64,000 bases of DNA, from assembly GCA_964412505.1 (NCBI GenBank), contig CAYPOM010000007.1:7646-71645 (forward strand), in the 5' to 3' direction. This document shows, piece after piece, positions 37,471 to 45,363 of this stretch. The position numbers were made by a program, and so were the translations under genes. Origin of the DNA: CAYLKK01 sp964412505 (GTDB lineage: Bacteria > Pseudomonadota > Alphaproteobacteria > UBA3830 > CAYLKK01). The number at the start of each line of letters is the position of its first letter. Within the stretch, counting starts at the first letter, position 1. The notes below the pieces were generated by a model. It was not told the DNA's origin, searched no databases, and worked only from the letters and a program-made list of their open reading frames with translations.

Positions 37471-38457
37471 TTACTTACATAAATTAGCAAACCATCGTGC
37501 TATTTTCCCAGAAAATGTATTGCCGTCTATAGATTTTTTACTTAGCGTTTTTGTATACTTCAACATTAAGTCATCGTATGCAATGCAACTCAGGAGGTCA
37601 TACTCTCTAGCTCCAGAGCTAAGGTCTTCAGGGACGGTATTGCAAGATGCAACTGATTTTGGCAAAAGACCGGCATATTTGTAAAAATCAGAAACCAACT
37701 CACTGCAAAACAATCTATCGCTATCGTTTCCACTCTCTTCGTTACCATCTTTTGTTGCCTTTAATAAACTATCAAATGTAGAAATTGTTTCATATGTTCG
37801 GAATAAATTATTGGATATATAACCTCTCGTTATGTCTTGTGGAATATAATGTTTTTCTAGTAAATTTCTAATGTATACGTTTCCTCCATATTCTTTCAAT
37901 TGCACATCAAGACATGTTATGTGAACGTGTGGCCATATACCTTTTAAAACTTCACTAGCTGTTCCTGTCGCCCCGAAACAAAATGGAGTTAAAAACAAAT
38001 CCCTTGGCATTGCAAGGATATCTGCACAGTGTGTTTCAATATGTTCTATAGCCTGTTGTTGCGCCTTTTGACTAACAAGTAATATGCCTTCATCCGTTAC
38101 ACTAAAATCAACCGATTTAACAGCTTCAAGCATTGTATTGGCATACTCTAAAACAACGATTTCTGAATGAGTAATGCCATTTGGGTTATACACTTCGTTA
38201 ATAGCCTGCGCTCCGCGAATAACATTTCCAATTACACCAGTATCTGAAAAAAGCAATGTATCTCCATTAAAAACTTGGAATTCACGTGGAGTTTTATTTT
38301 CAATATAACACGGATTTTGCACAGTAATACTTCTTAATCCTGTGTTAATATTTCCGCAGAATCGATTTTCGTCATTCATACGCATTGCATGCGTATTTGT
38401 AAGAAAAGTTGAACAAACAAATGCCAATACCATTGGCGTTTTTGTATTAAACGACAT
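37471..38457 (-). CDS. Exported permuted papain-like (YiiX/YebB, NlpC/P60-related) hydrolase
   Basis: 328 residues with a signal peptide (MSFNTKTPMVLAFVC, cleavage likely after THA near residue 24). The first half has GDTLLFSDTG followed by the candidate catalytic histidine His97 in GITHSEIVVLE. The candidate nucleophile Cys251 comes late, in LFCSELVSDFYKYAGL. The order His then Cys is the circularly permuted NlpC/P60 arrangement of the YiiX/YebB (C92-like) family, amidases or thioesterases acting on peptidoglycan, lipid or protein links. Substrate unknown. The start is fixed by AGGAGA 6 bases before the ATG at 38457. An exported enzyme in a host-associated bacterium could act on its own wall or on host targets. 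Confidence 0.7.
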   Translation of the reverse strand: MSFNTKTPMVLAFVCSTFLTNTHAMRMNDENRFCGNINTGLRSITVQNPCYIENKTPREFQVFNGDTLLFSDTGVIGNVIRGAQAINEVYNPNGITHSEIVVLEYANTMLEAVKSVDFSVTDEGILLVSQKAQQQAIEHIETHCADILAMPRDLFLTPFCFGATGTASEVLKGIWPHVHITCLDVQLKEYGGNVYIRNLLEKHYIPQDITRGYISNNLFRTYETISTFDSLLKATKDGNEESGNDSDRLFCSELVSDFYKYAGLLPKSVASCNTVPEDLSSGAREYDLLSCIAYDDLMLKYTKTLSKKSIDGNTFSGKIARWFANLCK

Positions 38458-38590
38458 TAAAGATCTCCTGTTTTTGTCATTAAAAGAATACAAAAATACA
38501 GTTTATTTCAGGTTAATTTCTTAATTTTAAACTTTATTTAATAATTGCAATATTCTCCACATATTTTGGGAAACCCTAAAGTTAGTTGCT

Positions 38591-38619
38591 TTGGTTTAAA
38601 TTAAAAACTATGTTATATT
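38591..38619 (+). promoter_or_regulatory. Probable promoter of fabD-lysK-ffh
   Basis: TTGGTT (38591-38596), 17-base spacer, TATATT (38614-38619). Transcription would start near 38626, about 20 bases before the fabD ATG at 38646. The next three genes follow with gaps of 14, 25 and 4 bases. Confidence 0.5.
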
Positions 38620-38645
38620 CGTACAAGTTTTACTTTGGAGAGAAT

Positions 38646-39575
38646 ATGCGGTTACTCATGTTCCCAGGTCAAGGAACACAAACTCCAGGAATGGGGCGCG
38701 ATGTTTACGAACGATATAGTTCAGCAAAAGAAGTTTTTGAACGAGTTAATAGTGCATTGGGATTTAATTTGTCTGATATAATTTTCAACGGTGATAAGGA
38801 AAAATTAGTACAAACAGACATAGCACAGGTTGCAATAATGACAACAAGTATTGCATACTTAAAAGCTTACGAAGAAGAAATAGGAACAGCTATTTGTAAC
38901 GAAAATACAATTTGCGCTGGACATTCTTTGGGAGAATATTCAGCTTTATGTGCATCTGGAGTATTGTCTATCGAAGACACTGCTAGATTGTTATGGGCTA
39001 GAGGTAATGCGATGAAAAGCTGCTCAAATATAGAGACTGGTATGGCAGCAGTATTGGGGGCAGACTTGGATACAGTAAATTCTGTAATAGATAAAGTGAA
39101 ATCCGAAATACAAAACGAGTTAGTTATACAAATAGCAAACGATAATTCGATAGGACAAGTTGTGATTAGCGGATATAAACTTGCAATTGAAAAATTTGTA
39201 GAATATGCAACAAATGCTAACATAAAGAAAGTAGTGTCTTTAAACGTTTCTGGTGCGTTCCATTCTGAAATAATGAAACCAGCTGCTGAAAAAATGAAAC
39301 CAGTTTTGGATGGCACAAATTTTAAAGAGCCTATATGCCCTGTATTTTCTAATTATACATCTCAACCGGCTACAAGTGGATTTGCAGATTTATTATATAA
39401 GCAAATTACAGGGACAGTTCGGTGGAGAGAAATATTGTTAAATGCCGTTGATTTAGGTGTAGATGAGGCTTTGGAAATCGGGCCAGGCAATGTTTTGGCT
39501 GGTTTAGCTAAGAGAACTACGCCACAAATTATCGTAAAAAATATAAATTCTGTAGATGCAATTTTAAACCAATAA
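38646..39575 (+). CDS. fabD: Malonyl-CoA:ACP transacylase
   Basis: Moves malonyl from CoA to acyl carrier protein, feeding fatty-acid elongation; cytoplasmic. In 309 residues: FPGQGTQ at the start (oxyanion glutamine), nucleophile Ser94 in GHSLGEYSA, the arginine of WARGNAM that binds the malonyl carboxylate, and the catalytic His in SGAFHSEIM. The C-terminal EIGPGNVLAGLAKR is typical. The ATG at 38646 follows GGAGAG closely. The frame is open 20 codons further up, but that stretch contains the likely promoter. Partner enzyme accA is at 2838. fabF, fabG and acpP are not in the window. Confidence 0.96.
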   Translation: MRLLMFPGQGTQTPGMGRDVYERYSSAKEVFERVNSALGFNLSDIIFNGDKEKLVQTDIAQVAIMTTSIAYLKAYEEEIGTAICNENTICAGHSLGEYSALCASGVLSIEDTARLLWARGNAMKSCSNIETGMAAVLGADLDTVNSVIDKVKSEIQNELVIQIANDNSIGQVVISGYKLAIEKFVEYATNANIKKVVSLNVSGAFHSEIMKPAAEKMKPVLDGTNFKEPICPVFSNYTSQPATSGFADLLYKQITGTVRWREILLNAVDLGVDEALEIGPGNVLAGLAKRTTPQIIVKNINSVDAILNQ

Positions 39576-39589
39576 AGTAGAGTCATAAT

Positions 39590-41155
39590 ATGATTAAATT
39601 CAGTGAAGAAATTTTAAATAATGCAAAATCTTGGCCATTTATAGAAGCTCGCAAGCTATTAGACAGAACTCAGATCAACAAAAGGGGATATGCTTTGTTT
39701 GAGACAGGATATGGCCCATCTGGACTTCCGCATATCGGAACATTTGGTGAGGTCGTCAGGACAACATATGTAATGAAAGCATTTGAAGCTTTAACAGGGA
39801 TTAAAGGCAAATTATATGCATTTTCTGATGATTTAGATGGCTTTAGAAAAGTACCTGAAAATGTACCTAATCAAGAAATGTTGGCTAAATACATTAATTT
39901 TCCTCTCACATCAGTTCCAGATCCATTTGGATGTCACGCTAGTTTCGGTGAGCATAATAATAATAAATTAATGGAGTTTCTTGATTCATTTGGTTTCGAC
40001 TACGAATTCCAAAGCTCAACTAACTGGTATAAAACAGGGAAATTCAATAATGTATTGCTGAAAGTACTAGAAAAGCATAAAGAAATTCTTGATATTATGC
40101 TTCCAAGTTTAAGAGAAGAAAGATCAGCTACATATAGCCCATTTTTACCTGTCGATAAAAAAAACGGAAAGGTGTTACAAGTACAGATAGAAGAGTATAA
40201 AGTTAACGATGGAACTGTTGTTTACAAAGATGAAGACGGAAATCTTGTAGAAACGCCAGTAACTGATGGAAACTGTAAATTACAGTGGAAAGTCGATTGG
40301 GCAGCAAGATGGACAGCAATTGGAGTAGACTACGAAATGTCAGGAAAAGATCTAATCGACTCAGTTAAGTTATCATCGAAAATTTGTAAAGTCTTAGGTG
40401 GGACACCGCCGGAAGGATTTAATTACGAACTATTTTTAGATGAAGAAGGGAAAAAAATTTCAAAATCAAAGGGTAATGGTTTAAGTGTAGAAGAATGGTT
40501 AAGATATGGCCCTAGTGAAAGCTTAGCTTACTTTATGTTTGCATCACCAAAAAGTGCTAAAAAATTATATTTTGATGTGATTCCAAGAAATGTAGATGAA
40601 TATATATCGAATTTAGCCCGATATGAAACCCAGCAAGAAGCAGGAAAAATTGACAACCCTGTGTGGCATATCAATTATCATAACCCACAGCCAATCGATG
40701 TTCCTGTTTCTTTTTCTATGTTGCTAAATTTGGCCAGTGTTTGCAATACAGATAATCCAAATGTGTTATGGGGATTTATATCTAAGTATAAGCCGGAAGC
40801 TAAACCTGAAAATATGCCATTTTTAGATAAGCTAGTGAAACATGCTATTTTTTACTACATAGATTTTATAAAAGAGAATAAGTCTTACAGAGTACTTTCT
40901 GATGAAGAAAAAGCGATATTTATTGATTTAAAAGAAAGATTAGAAAAAATGGATACATTAGCGACTGGAGCAGATATTCAAACCTGTGTTTACGATGTTG
41001 GTAATGCTAATTTCCCAGAAAATTTAAAAGATTGGTTCGGACTAGTATATGAAGCACTTTTTGGACAAAAGGAAGGCCCAAGAATAGGCTCTTTTGCCGA
41101 ACTATATGGATTAAATAATTTTATAAAACTTATAGACGAAGCGATTCAACGTTAA
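39590..41155 (+). CDS. lysK: Lysyl-tRNA synthetase, class I
   Basis: Charges tRNA-Lys with lysine. This is the archaeal-type class I enzyme, which in bacteria occurs in many alphaproteobacteria and spirochaetes instead of the usual class II LysS. In 521 residues: the HIGH motif as PHIGTFGE (about residues 47-54), the KMSKS motif as KISKSKGNG (about 288), and the Rossmann fold between. The C-terminal anticodon-binding helical region is intact, and length is typical. It follows fabD by 14 bases and precedes ffh by 25 bases. The class I form is one of the better taxonomic hints in the window. Confidence 0.95.
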   Translation: MIKFSEEILNNAKSWPFIEARKLLDRTQINKRGYALFETGYGPSGLPHIGTFGEVVRTTYVMKAFEALTGIKGKLYAFSDDLDGFRKVPENVPNQEMLAKYINFPLTSVPDPFGCHASFGEHNNNKLMEFLDSFGFDYEFQSSTNWYKTGKFNNVLLKVLEKHKEILDIMLPSLREERSATYSPFLPVDKKNGKVLQVQIEEYKVNDGTVVYKDEDGNLVETPVTDGNCKLQWKVDWAARWTAIGVDYEMSGKDLIDSVKLSSKICKVLGGTPPEGFNYELFLDEEGKKISKSKGNGLSVEEWLRYGPSESLAYFMFASPKSAKKLYFDVIPRNVDEYISNLARYETQQEAGKIDNPVWHINYHNPQPIDVPVSFSMLLNLASVCNTDNPNVLWGFISKYKPEAKPENMPFLDKLVKHAIFYYIDFIKENKSYRVLSDEEKAIFIDLKERLEKMDTLATGADIQTCVYDVGNANFPENLKDWFGLVYEALFGQKEGPRIGSFAELYGLNNFIKLIDEAIQR

Positions 41156-41180
41156 ATCTCGTAATTGTTTGGAGAGTAGA

Positions 41181-42524
41181 ATGTTTGATATTTTTACAAA
41201 AAAAATAGTTTCTGTTTTGGATAAATTGAGAAACTCTGGAACGCTGACTGAAAAGGATATAGACTTAGCTTTAAGAGAGATCAGAATCGCTCTATTAAGC
41301 GCTGATGTATCTTTAAGTGTAGCTAAAAAGTTTATAGAAAATATCAAAGAAAAAGCATCTGGACAGGAAGTAATGAAAGCTCTATCTCCAGGGCAGACTG
41401 TTGTAAAAATAGTTAGAGACGAATTAGTTAAATTACTTGGAAGTGAAAATAGCCAAATAGATTTTTCTAGTTCGCCTACTAAAATTATGCTTGTTGGTTT
41501 GCAAGGTGCCGGTAAAACAACTATGTGTGCAAAAATTGCACATTTGTTCAAAAAGCAGTACAAGAATAAAATTGTCTCTTTAACATCAGTTGATTTTTAC
41601 AGGCCAGCCGCTATAGAACAGTTGTCGATTTTATCTCAAAAAATTGATGCTAATTTTTATTCTCCAGACGCATCAAAAAAATCTGCAAAAAACGTAGAAG
41701 ATTTCTTGAAAAATGGAAAAGAAAATAATTTTGACTTGCTCATATTAGATACAGCAGGGCGTCTTCAAATCGATGAAGAAAAAATGAACGAGCTTGAAGA
41801 CTTAAAAGAAGCTTTTAAGCCAAATGAAATTATTTTAGTTGCAGATATCACAACCGGGCAAGATGCAATTAATATCGCAAAGACATTTAATGAAAGGCTA
41901 AATCTAACTGGAATTATTTTAACTAGAGTTGATGGGGACGCAAAAGGTGGAGTTGCTATATCAATGAGAGATGTAACTGGAGTTCCTGTAAAGTATCTCG
42001 GTACTGGAGAAAATATAGATAAGATTGAACAATTTACACCAGAAAGAATAGCTGACAGAATTTTAGATATGGGTGATATTTTATCGTTAATCGAAAAGAC
42101 TAGAGAATCAATGAGCGATGACGATATCATGAGTACAGCTCAAAAAATGATGACTGGGAATATCGACTTGAATGATTTTGCTGACATTTTAAAAAAAATG
42201 CAAAAAATGGGAGGTTTTATGAGCCTACTAAAATTCATACCTCAGTTTTCTAAAATCTCAGAAATGATTGGAGATAAAAAGATAGACGAAAAAATGCCAA
42301 ACCGTGTCATTGCTATGATCAATTCAATGACAAAATTGGAAAGGAGAAATCCAAGTATTTTAAATGCATCTAGAAAAAAGCGAATCGTTGCAGGTTCAGG
42401 TACAACAATTCAAGAATTAAATAGGCTTTTAAAACAATTCGAAGATATGCAAAAAATGTTCAAAATAATGAAGAATCCCAGGAATAATACTCTGAACAAA
42501 ATTACAGGAAAATTTATGCGATAG
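41181..42524 (+). CDS. ffh: Signal recognition particle protein Ffh
   Basis: GTPase that, with 4.5S RNA, binds signal sequences and delivers ribosomes to FtsY at the membrane. In 447 residues: N-domain four-helix bundle, G-domain with GLQGAGKTT (G1), DTAGRLQID (G3) and TRVDGDAKGG (G4), then the M-domain with RIVAGSGTTIQELNRLLKQF for RNA and signal binding. The Met-rich tail is present (MQKMFKIMKN). ATG 41181 is preceded by GGAGAG at good spacing, so the in-frame TTG at 41169 is unlikely. The RNA partner gene is not seen in the window. Confidence 0.97.
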   Translation: MFDIFTKKIVSVLDKLRNSGTLTEKDIDLALREIRIALLSADVSLSVAKKFIENIKEKASGQEVMKALSPGQTVVKIVRDELVKLLGSENSQIDFSSSPTKIMLVGLQGAGKTTMCAKIAHLFKKQYKNKIVSLTSVDFYRPAAIEQLSILSQKIDANFYSPDASKKSAKNVEDFLKNGKENNFDLLILDTAGRLQIDEEKMNELEDLKEAFKPNEIILVADITTGQDAINIAKTFNERLNLTGIILTRVDGDAKGGVAISMRDVTGVPVKYLGTGENIDKIEQFTPERIADRILDMGDILSLIEKTRESMSDDDIMSTAQKMMTGNIDLNDFADILKKMQKMGGFMSLLKFIPQFSKISEMIGDKKIDEKMPNRVIAMINSMTKLERRNPSILNASRKKRIVAGSGTTIQELNRLLKQFEDMQKMFKIMKNPRNNTLNKITGKFMR

Positions 42525-42528
42525 AAAA

Positions 42529-43692
42529 TTGCGAAAAAATATTTACATAATAGCTATTTGGTGTTTGCTAATAGGCTTGTCATCTCATATGGTTTATAGC
42601 CAGTTGGGTGTATTTTTAAAATATGAATTACATGCAAGTGAAGATAAAATCGCTTTAATTGATGGGTTAGCTGAATTGCTATCAAATTTAGCAAGGGTTT
42701 TATCAGGAACAATTAGTGATTTTTTACATAATAGAAAATTTATGTTAATTTTGGGTAGTGCCGCCATAGCATTTATTCGCCCTTTTTTTGCAATCTGCAC
42801 ATCTATTTCTGGGTTATTCGTTGTATTATCTGCAGATAGAATCATCAGCGGTTTAATAGTTTCACCAAGAGATGCATTGATATCAGATCTTAGTGGAAAG
42901 AGAACATTAAATAGAGCATATGGAGCGAGTAAGATTGCAAAAACAATAGGAAGTTTTTGCGGAATTTTTTTTGCAATATTTATTTTAAATATTTCTACAG
43001 CTAATTATTTTTTGTTGTATATTATAGCATCTATTCCTGCTGCAATTAGTTTTATTCTTGCGACTAGAATAAGTGAATATCAAAATATACGAGACAATAC
43101 AGAAAAAAGAAAGTTTCGGATATCAGAGGTTTTCTATTTAAATAAAAAATTTTGGCAATTTATATGCTTTGTATTTTTATTTGAGTTAGCCCATTTTAGT
43201 GATTCATTACTTACAATTCGTGCTAGTAATTTTTGTAGTGTTACAGAAGCGACTTATACAGCTATTTTTATTAGTTTAGGACAGATCGTTTGTACTTACC
43301 CAATTTCGCACTTTGCAGATAAATTTAGTTTTAACAGAATGATATTTCTGTGTATAGCCATGACTATATTGGCTAATTTATTGATGTTATTTGCATGTGA
43401 CCAGTATTTAGTTTTTCTGGCTGCATTTTTTTGGGGAGGTCAAATGTCGTCAATAGCGGCATTAGCTTTGTCTATGATAACAATAAATGTCGATTTTAAT
43501 AAGAAAGGAATAGCTATTGGAATATACTACATCGCAGTTGGATTAGGCTATTTTATATCTGGCAGCATAGCTGGATTCTTATGGAAAAATTTAAATTGTA
43601 ATTTTGTGTTTCTATACAGTATAGCTATATGTATACTTTCTGCGTCACTGTACAGAAAACTGTGTACATATAATGAAACACTAAAATCATAA
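42529..43692 (+). CDS. MFS transporter (paralogue of the carrier at 1579)
   Basis: 387 residues, about 12 hydrophobic segments, beginning MRKNIYIIAIWCLLIG. It shares with the first MFS gene the loop form GTISDFLHNRK, the segment PRDALISD followed by YG....A...GS..G, and the late GSIAGFLWKN (first gene: TGVLWKN), so the two derive from one ancestor. Substrate unknown. It starts at a TTG four bases after the ffh stop with no strong ribosome-binding site; the next in-frame ATG would remove the first membrane helix. Cotranscription with ffh is likely. It ends 63 bases before the convergent lpxD end, without an obvious terminator. Confidence 0.85.
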   Translation: MRKNIYIIAIWCLLIGLSSHMVYSQLGVFLKYELHASEDKIALIDGLAELLSNLARVLSGTISDFLHNRKFMLILGSAAIAFIRPFFAICTSISGLFVVLSADRIISGLIVSPRDALISDLSGKRTLNRAYGASKIAKTIGSFCGIFFAIFILNISTANYFLLYIIASIPAAISFILATRISEYQNIRDNTEKRKFRISEVFYLNKKFWQFICFVFLFELAHFSDSLLTIRASNFCSVTEATYTAIFISLGQIVCTYPISHFADKFSFNRMIFLCIAMTILANLLMLFACDQYLVFLAAFFWGGQMSSIAALALSMITINVDFNKKGIAIGIYYIAVGLGYFISGSIAGFLWKNLNCNFVFLYSIAICILSASLYRKLCTYNETLKS

Positions 43693-43755
43693 CTATACAG
43701 CAACACATAAAAGTATGCGACATTCTTAAATATAAAAACATTATTTAAAAATAAT

Positions 43756-44769
43756 TTATCTTTCAACAGAACGTTTCAAAAATGCAGCCTGCCTTCGCCA
43801 TGTTTTAACATCTACAGCAGGAATACCACCAACTATTTGTCCGTCTTCAATATCGCTTGCAACCCCAGATTTTGCAGCTATTACAACTCTTTTTCCTATA
43901 GAGACATGCCCAGCGATTCCTACTTGGCCAGCCAAAACTGCTCCGTCTCCTATTTTTGAGCTACCAGCAATTCCGACCTGAGATACAATTGTGACCATAT
44001 TCCCGATCTCAACATTGTGACCAATTTGAACAAGATTATCTATAATAGTATTATCTCCAATTATTGTATTATCTATAGCTCCTCTGTCTATCGTCGTATT
44101 TGCACCGATACGCACGTTATTTCCAATTACAACCATTCCAAGTTGTTTTATTTGAACCATAGAATTCCCATTTGGAATTATTCCAAAACCTGGTTCTCCA
44201 ATTTTTGCGCCAGAATGTATAGTAACATTATTTCCCAATTGTGCACATTTTATTGAAACATGGGAGCCAATTTTACAATTATCGCCAATAGAGCAATTTT
44301 TGCATATTTTTGTGAAACTATCGATTATACAATTATCACCAATACTAACACCGTCTTCTATTACAACATAATCACCTATTGATACATTATCTCCAAGTGT
44401 AACATTTTTTCCGATTATAGACGTATTGCTAACAATGTGTGTTGTTTTTACGCCTTCGTATAATTTTTCTAAAGCTATAGCATAAACTGCCATTACATTA
44501 TCCGCAATTATAACATTTACTCCATTGGGAACAGTATCTATATGTTGAGAATTTACAATTACTACACCTGCTTGTGTATTTCGTAGATCTTCCATATATT
44601 TTTTATTACCCAAAAAAGACAGCTGTGATTTAGTAGCATTTTTCAGCGTATTAACACCGCATATCTCAAAATCAGCATCTCCTAAATATTTACTCACACA
44701 GAAATCTGCTAAATCTTTTAACTTTACGCTTACTGGAATTTCATAAAAAAATTTTCTATTATTTATCAT
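43756..44769 (-). CDS. lpxD: UDP-3-O-(3-hydroxymyristoyl)glucosamine N-acyltransferase
   Basis: Third enzyme of lipid A synthesis: transfers a 3-hydroxyacyl chain from ACP to the amino group of UDP-3-O-acyl-glucosamine. In 337 residues: N-terminal uridine-binding domain, then a left-handed beta-helix of hexapeptide repeats (many [IV]G.N..I steps, about residues 110-300) with the catalytic histidine in NLVQIGHNVEIG. Length is normal. It overlaps the skp stop by 11 bases. The usual followers fabZ, lpxA and lpxB are absent; the locus ends here against the MFS gene. Presence of lpxD implies that the organism makes lipid A. Confidence 0.96.
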   Translation of the reverse strand: MINNRKFFYEIPVSVKLKDLADFCVSKYLGDADFEICGVNTLKNATKSQLSFLGNKKYMEDLRNTQAGVVIVNSQHIDTVPNGVNVIIADNVMAVYAIALEKLYEGVKTTHIVSNTSIIGKNVTLGDNVSIGDYVVIEDGVSIGDNCIIDSFTKICKNCSIGDNCKIGSHVSIKCAQLGNNVTIHSGAKIGEPGFGIIPNGNSMVQIKQLGMVVIGNNVRIGANTTIDRGAIDNTIIGDNTIIDNLVQIGHNVEIGNMVTIVSQVGIAGSSKIGDGAVLAGQVGIAGHVSIGKRVVIAAKSGVASDIEDGQIVGGIPAVDVKTWRRQAAFLKRSVER

Positions 44770-45361
44770 AATTTTTTAACACCTCTGGAATTTCAAAAGA
44801 TCTTTTATCAGCATTTATTTCTCTAATTACCTCATCAGTAATATCTTTTGTACATTTTCCGTATATTAAAACTGATGAATCAAACACAATATCTGAATTA
44901 CACCTTTCAGCTATTTTCCGAACTTTTTCTCGAATGAATTTATTGAACTTTCCTGAAACATCCTTCATTAAAGAATGCATCTTCAGAGATTTTTTTTGCG
45001 CCAGAGAATACAACATAATACGTCGGTTCTTTTGTGTTTCTCCTTCAAATTTCTTCACATCGAAATCAGGAATATTGACTTTGCTTTTTATATCAAAAGA
45101 CTTCTTCTCGTCAGATGACTTTTCAAGAGATTCTGCAATCTTTTCTAAAGCTTCTATTTGTTTTTTTATGTCTGCCATCCATCTATCAAATAAAAATTGG
45201 ATTTTTTTGCCTATATCAGAATCATTTTCAGTTTTCTCAAAATCTATTACTAAAATTTTAATACAATCACTGTTAGAGATAGCCCTACTTTCAGCATTTG
45301 AGCCCATATGAATGAATAAACTCAACACAATGAGTATCGCATATAACTTTTTATTTAACAT
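44759..45361 (-). CDS. skp: OmpH/Skp-family periplasmic chaperone
   Basis: 200 residues: signal peptide MLNKKLYAILIVLSLFIHMGSNA, then a small strand (IKILVIDFEK), a long charged coiled-coil stretch (about residues 60-150, with KK.F.. and EKI periodicity) and a closing strand region (SDIVFDSSVLIYG). This is the Skp layout: a trimer whose helical tentacles hold unfolded outer-membrane proteins in the periplasm. Sequence similarity is weak, as usual for the family, but the position between bamA and lpxD is the standard Skp locus. The gap to bamA is 2 bases and the overlap with lpxD is 11 bases. Confidence 0.85.
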   Translation of the reverse strand: MLNKKLYAILIVLSLFIHMGSNAESRAISNSDCIKILVIDFEKTENDSDIGKKIQFLFDRWMADIKKQIEALEKIAESLEKSSDEKKSFDIKSKVNIPDFDVKKFEGETQKNRRIMLYSLAQKKSLKMHSLMKDVSGKFNKFIREKVRKIAERCNSDIVFDSSVLIYGKCTKDITDEVIREINADKRSFEIPEVLKNYDK

Positions 45362-45363
45362 CT

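Noticed and set aside
38586..38645. Upstream extension of fabD
   Set aside because: The extension covers a probable promoter and its product lacks family similarity. The ATG at 38646 has a ribosome-binding site.
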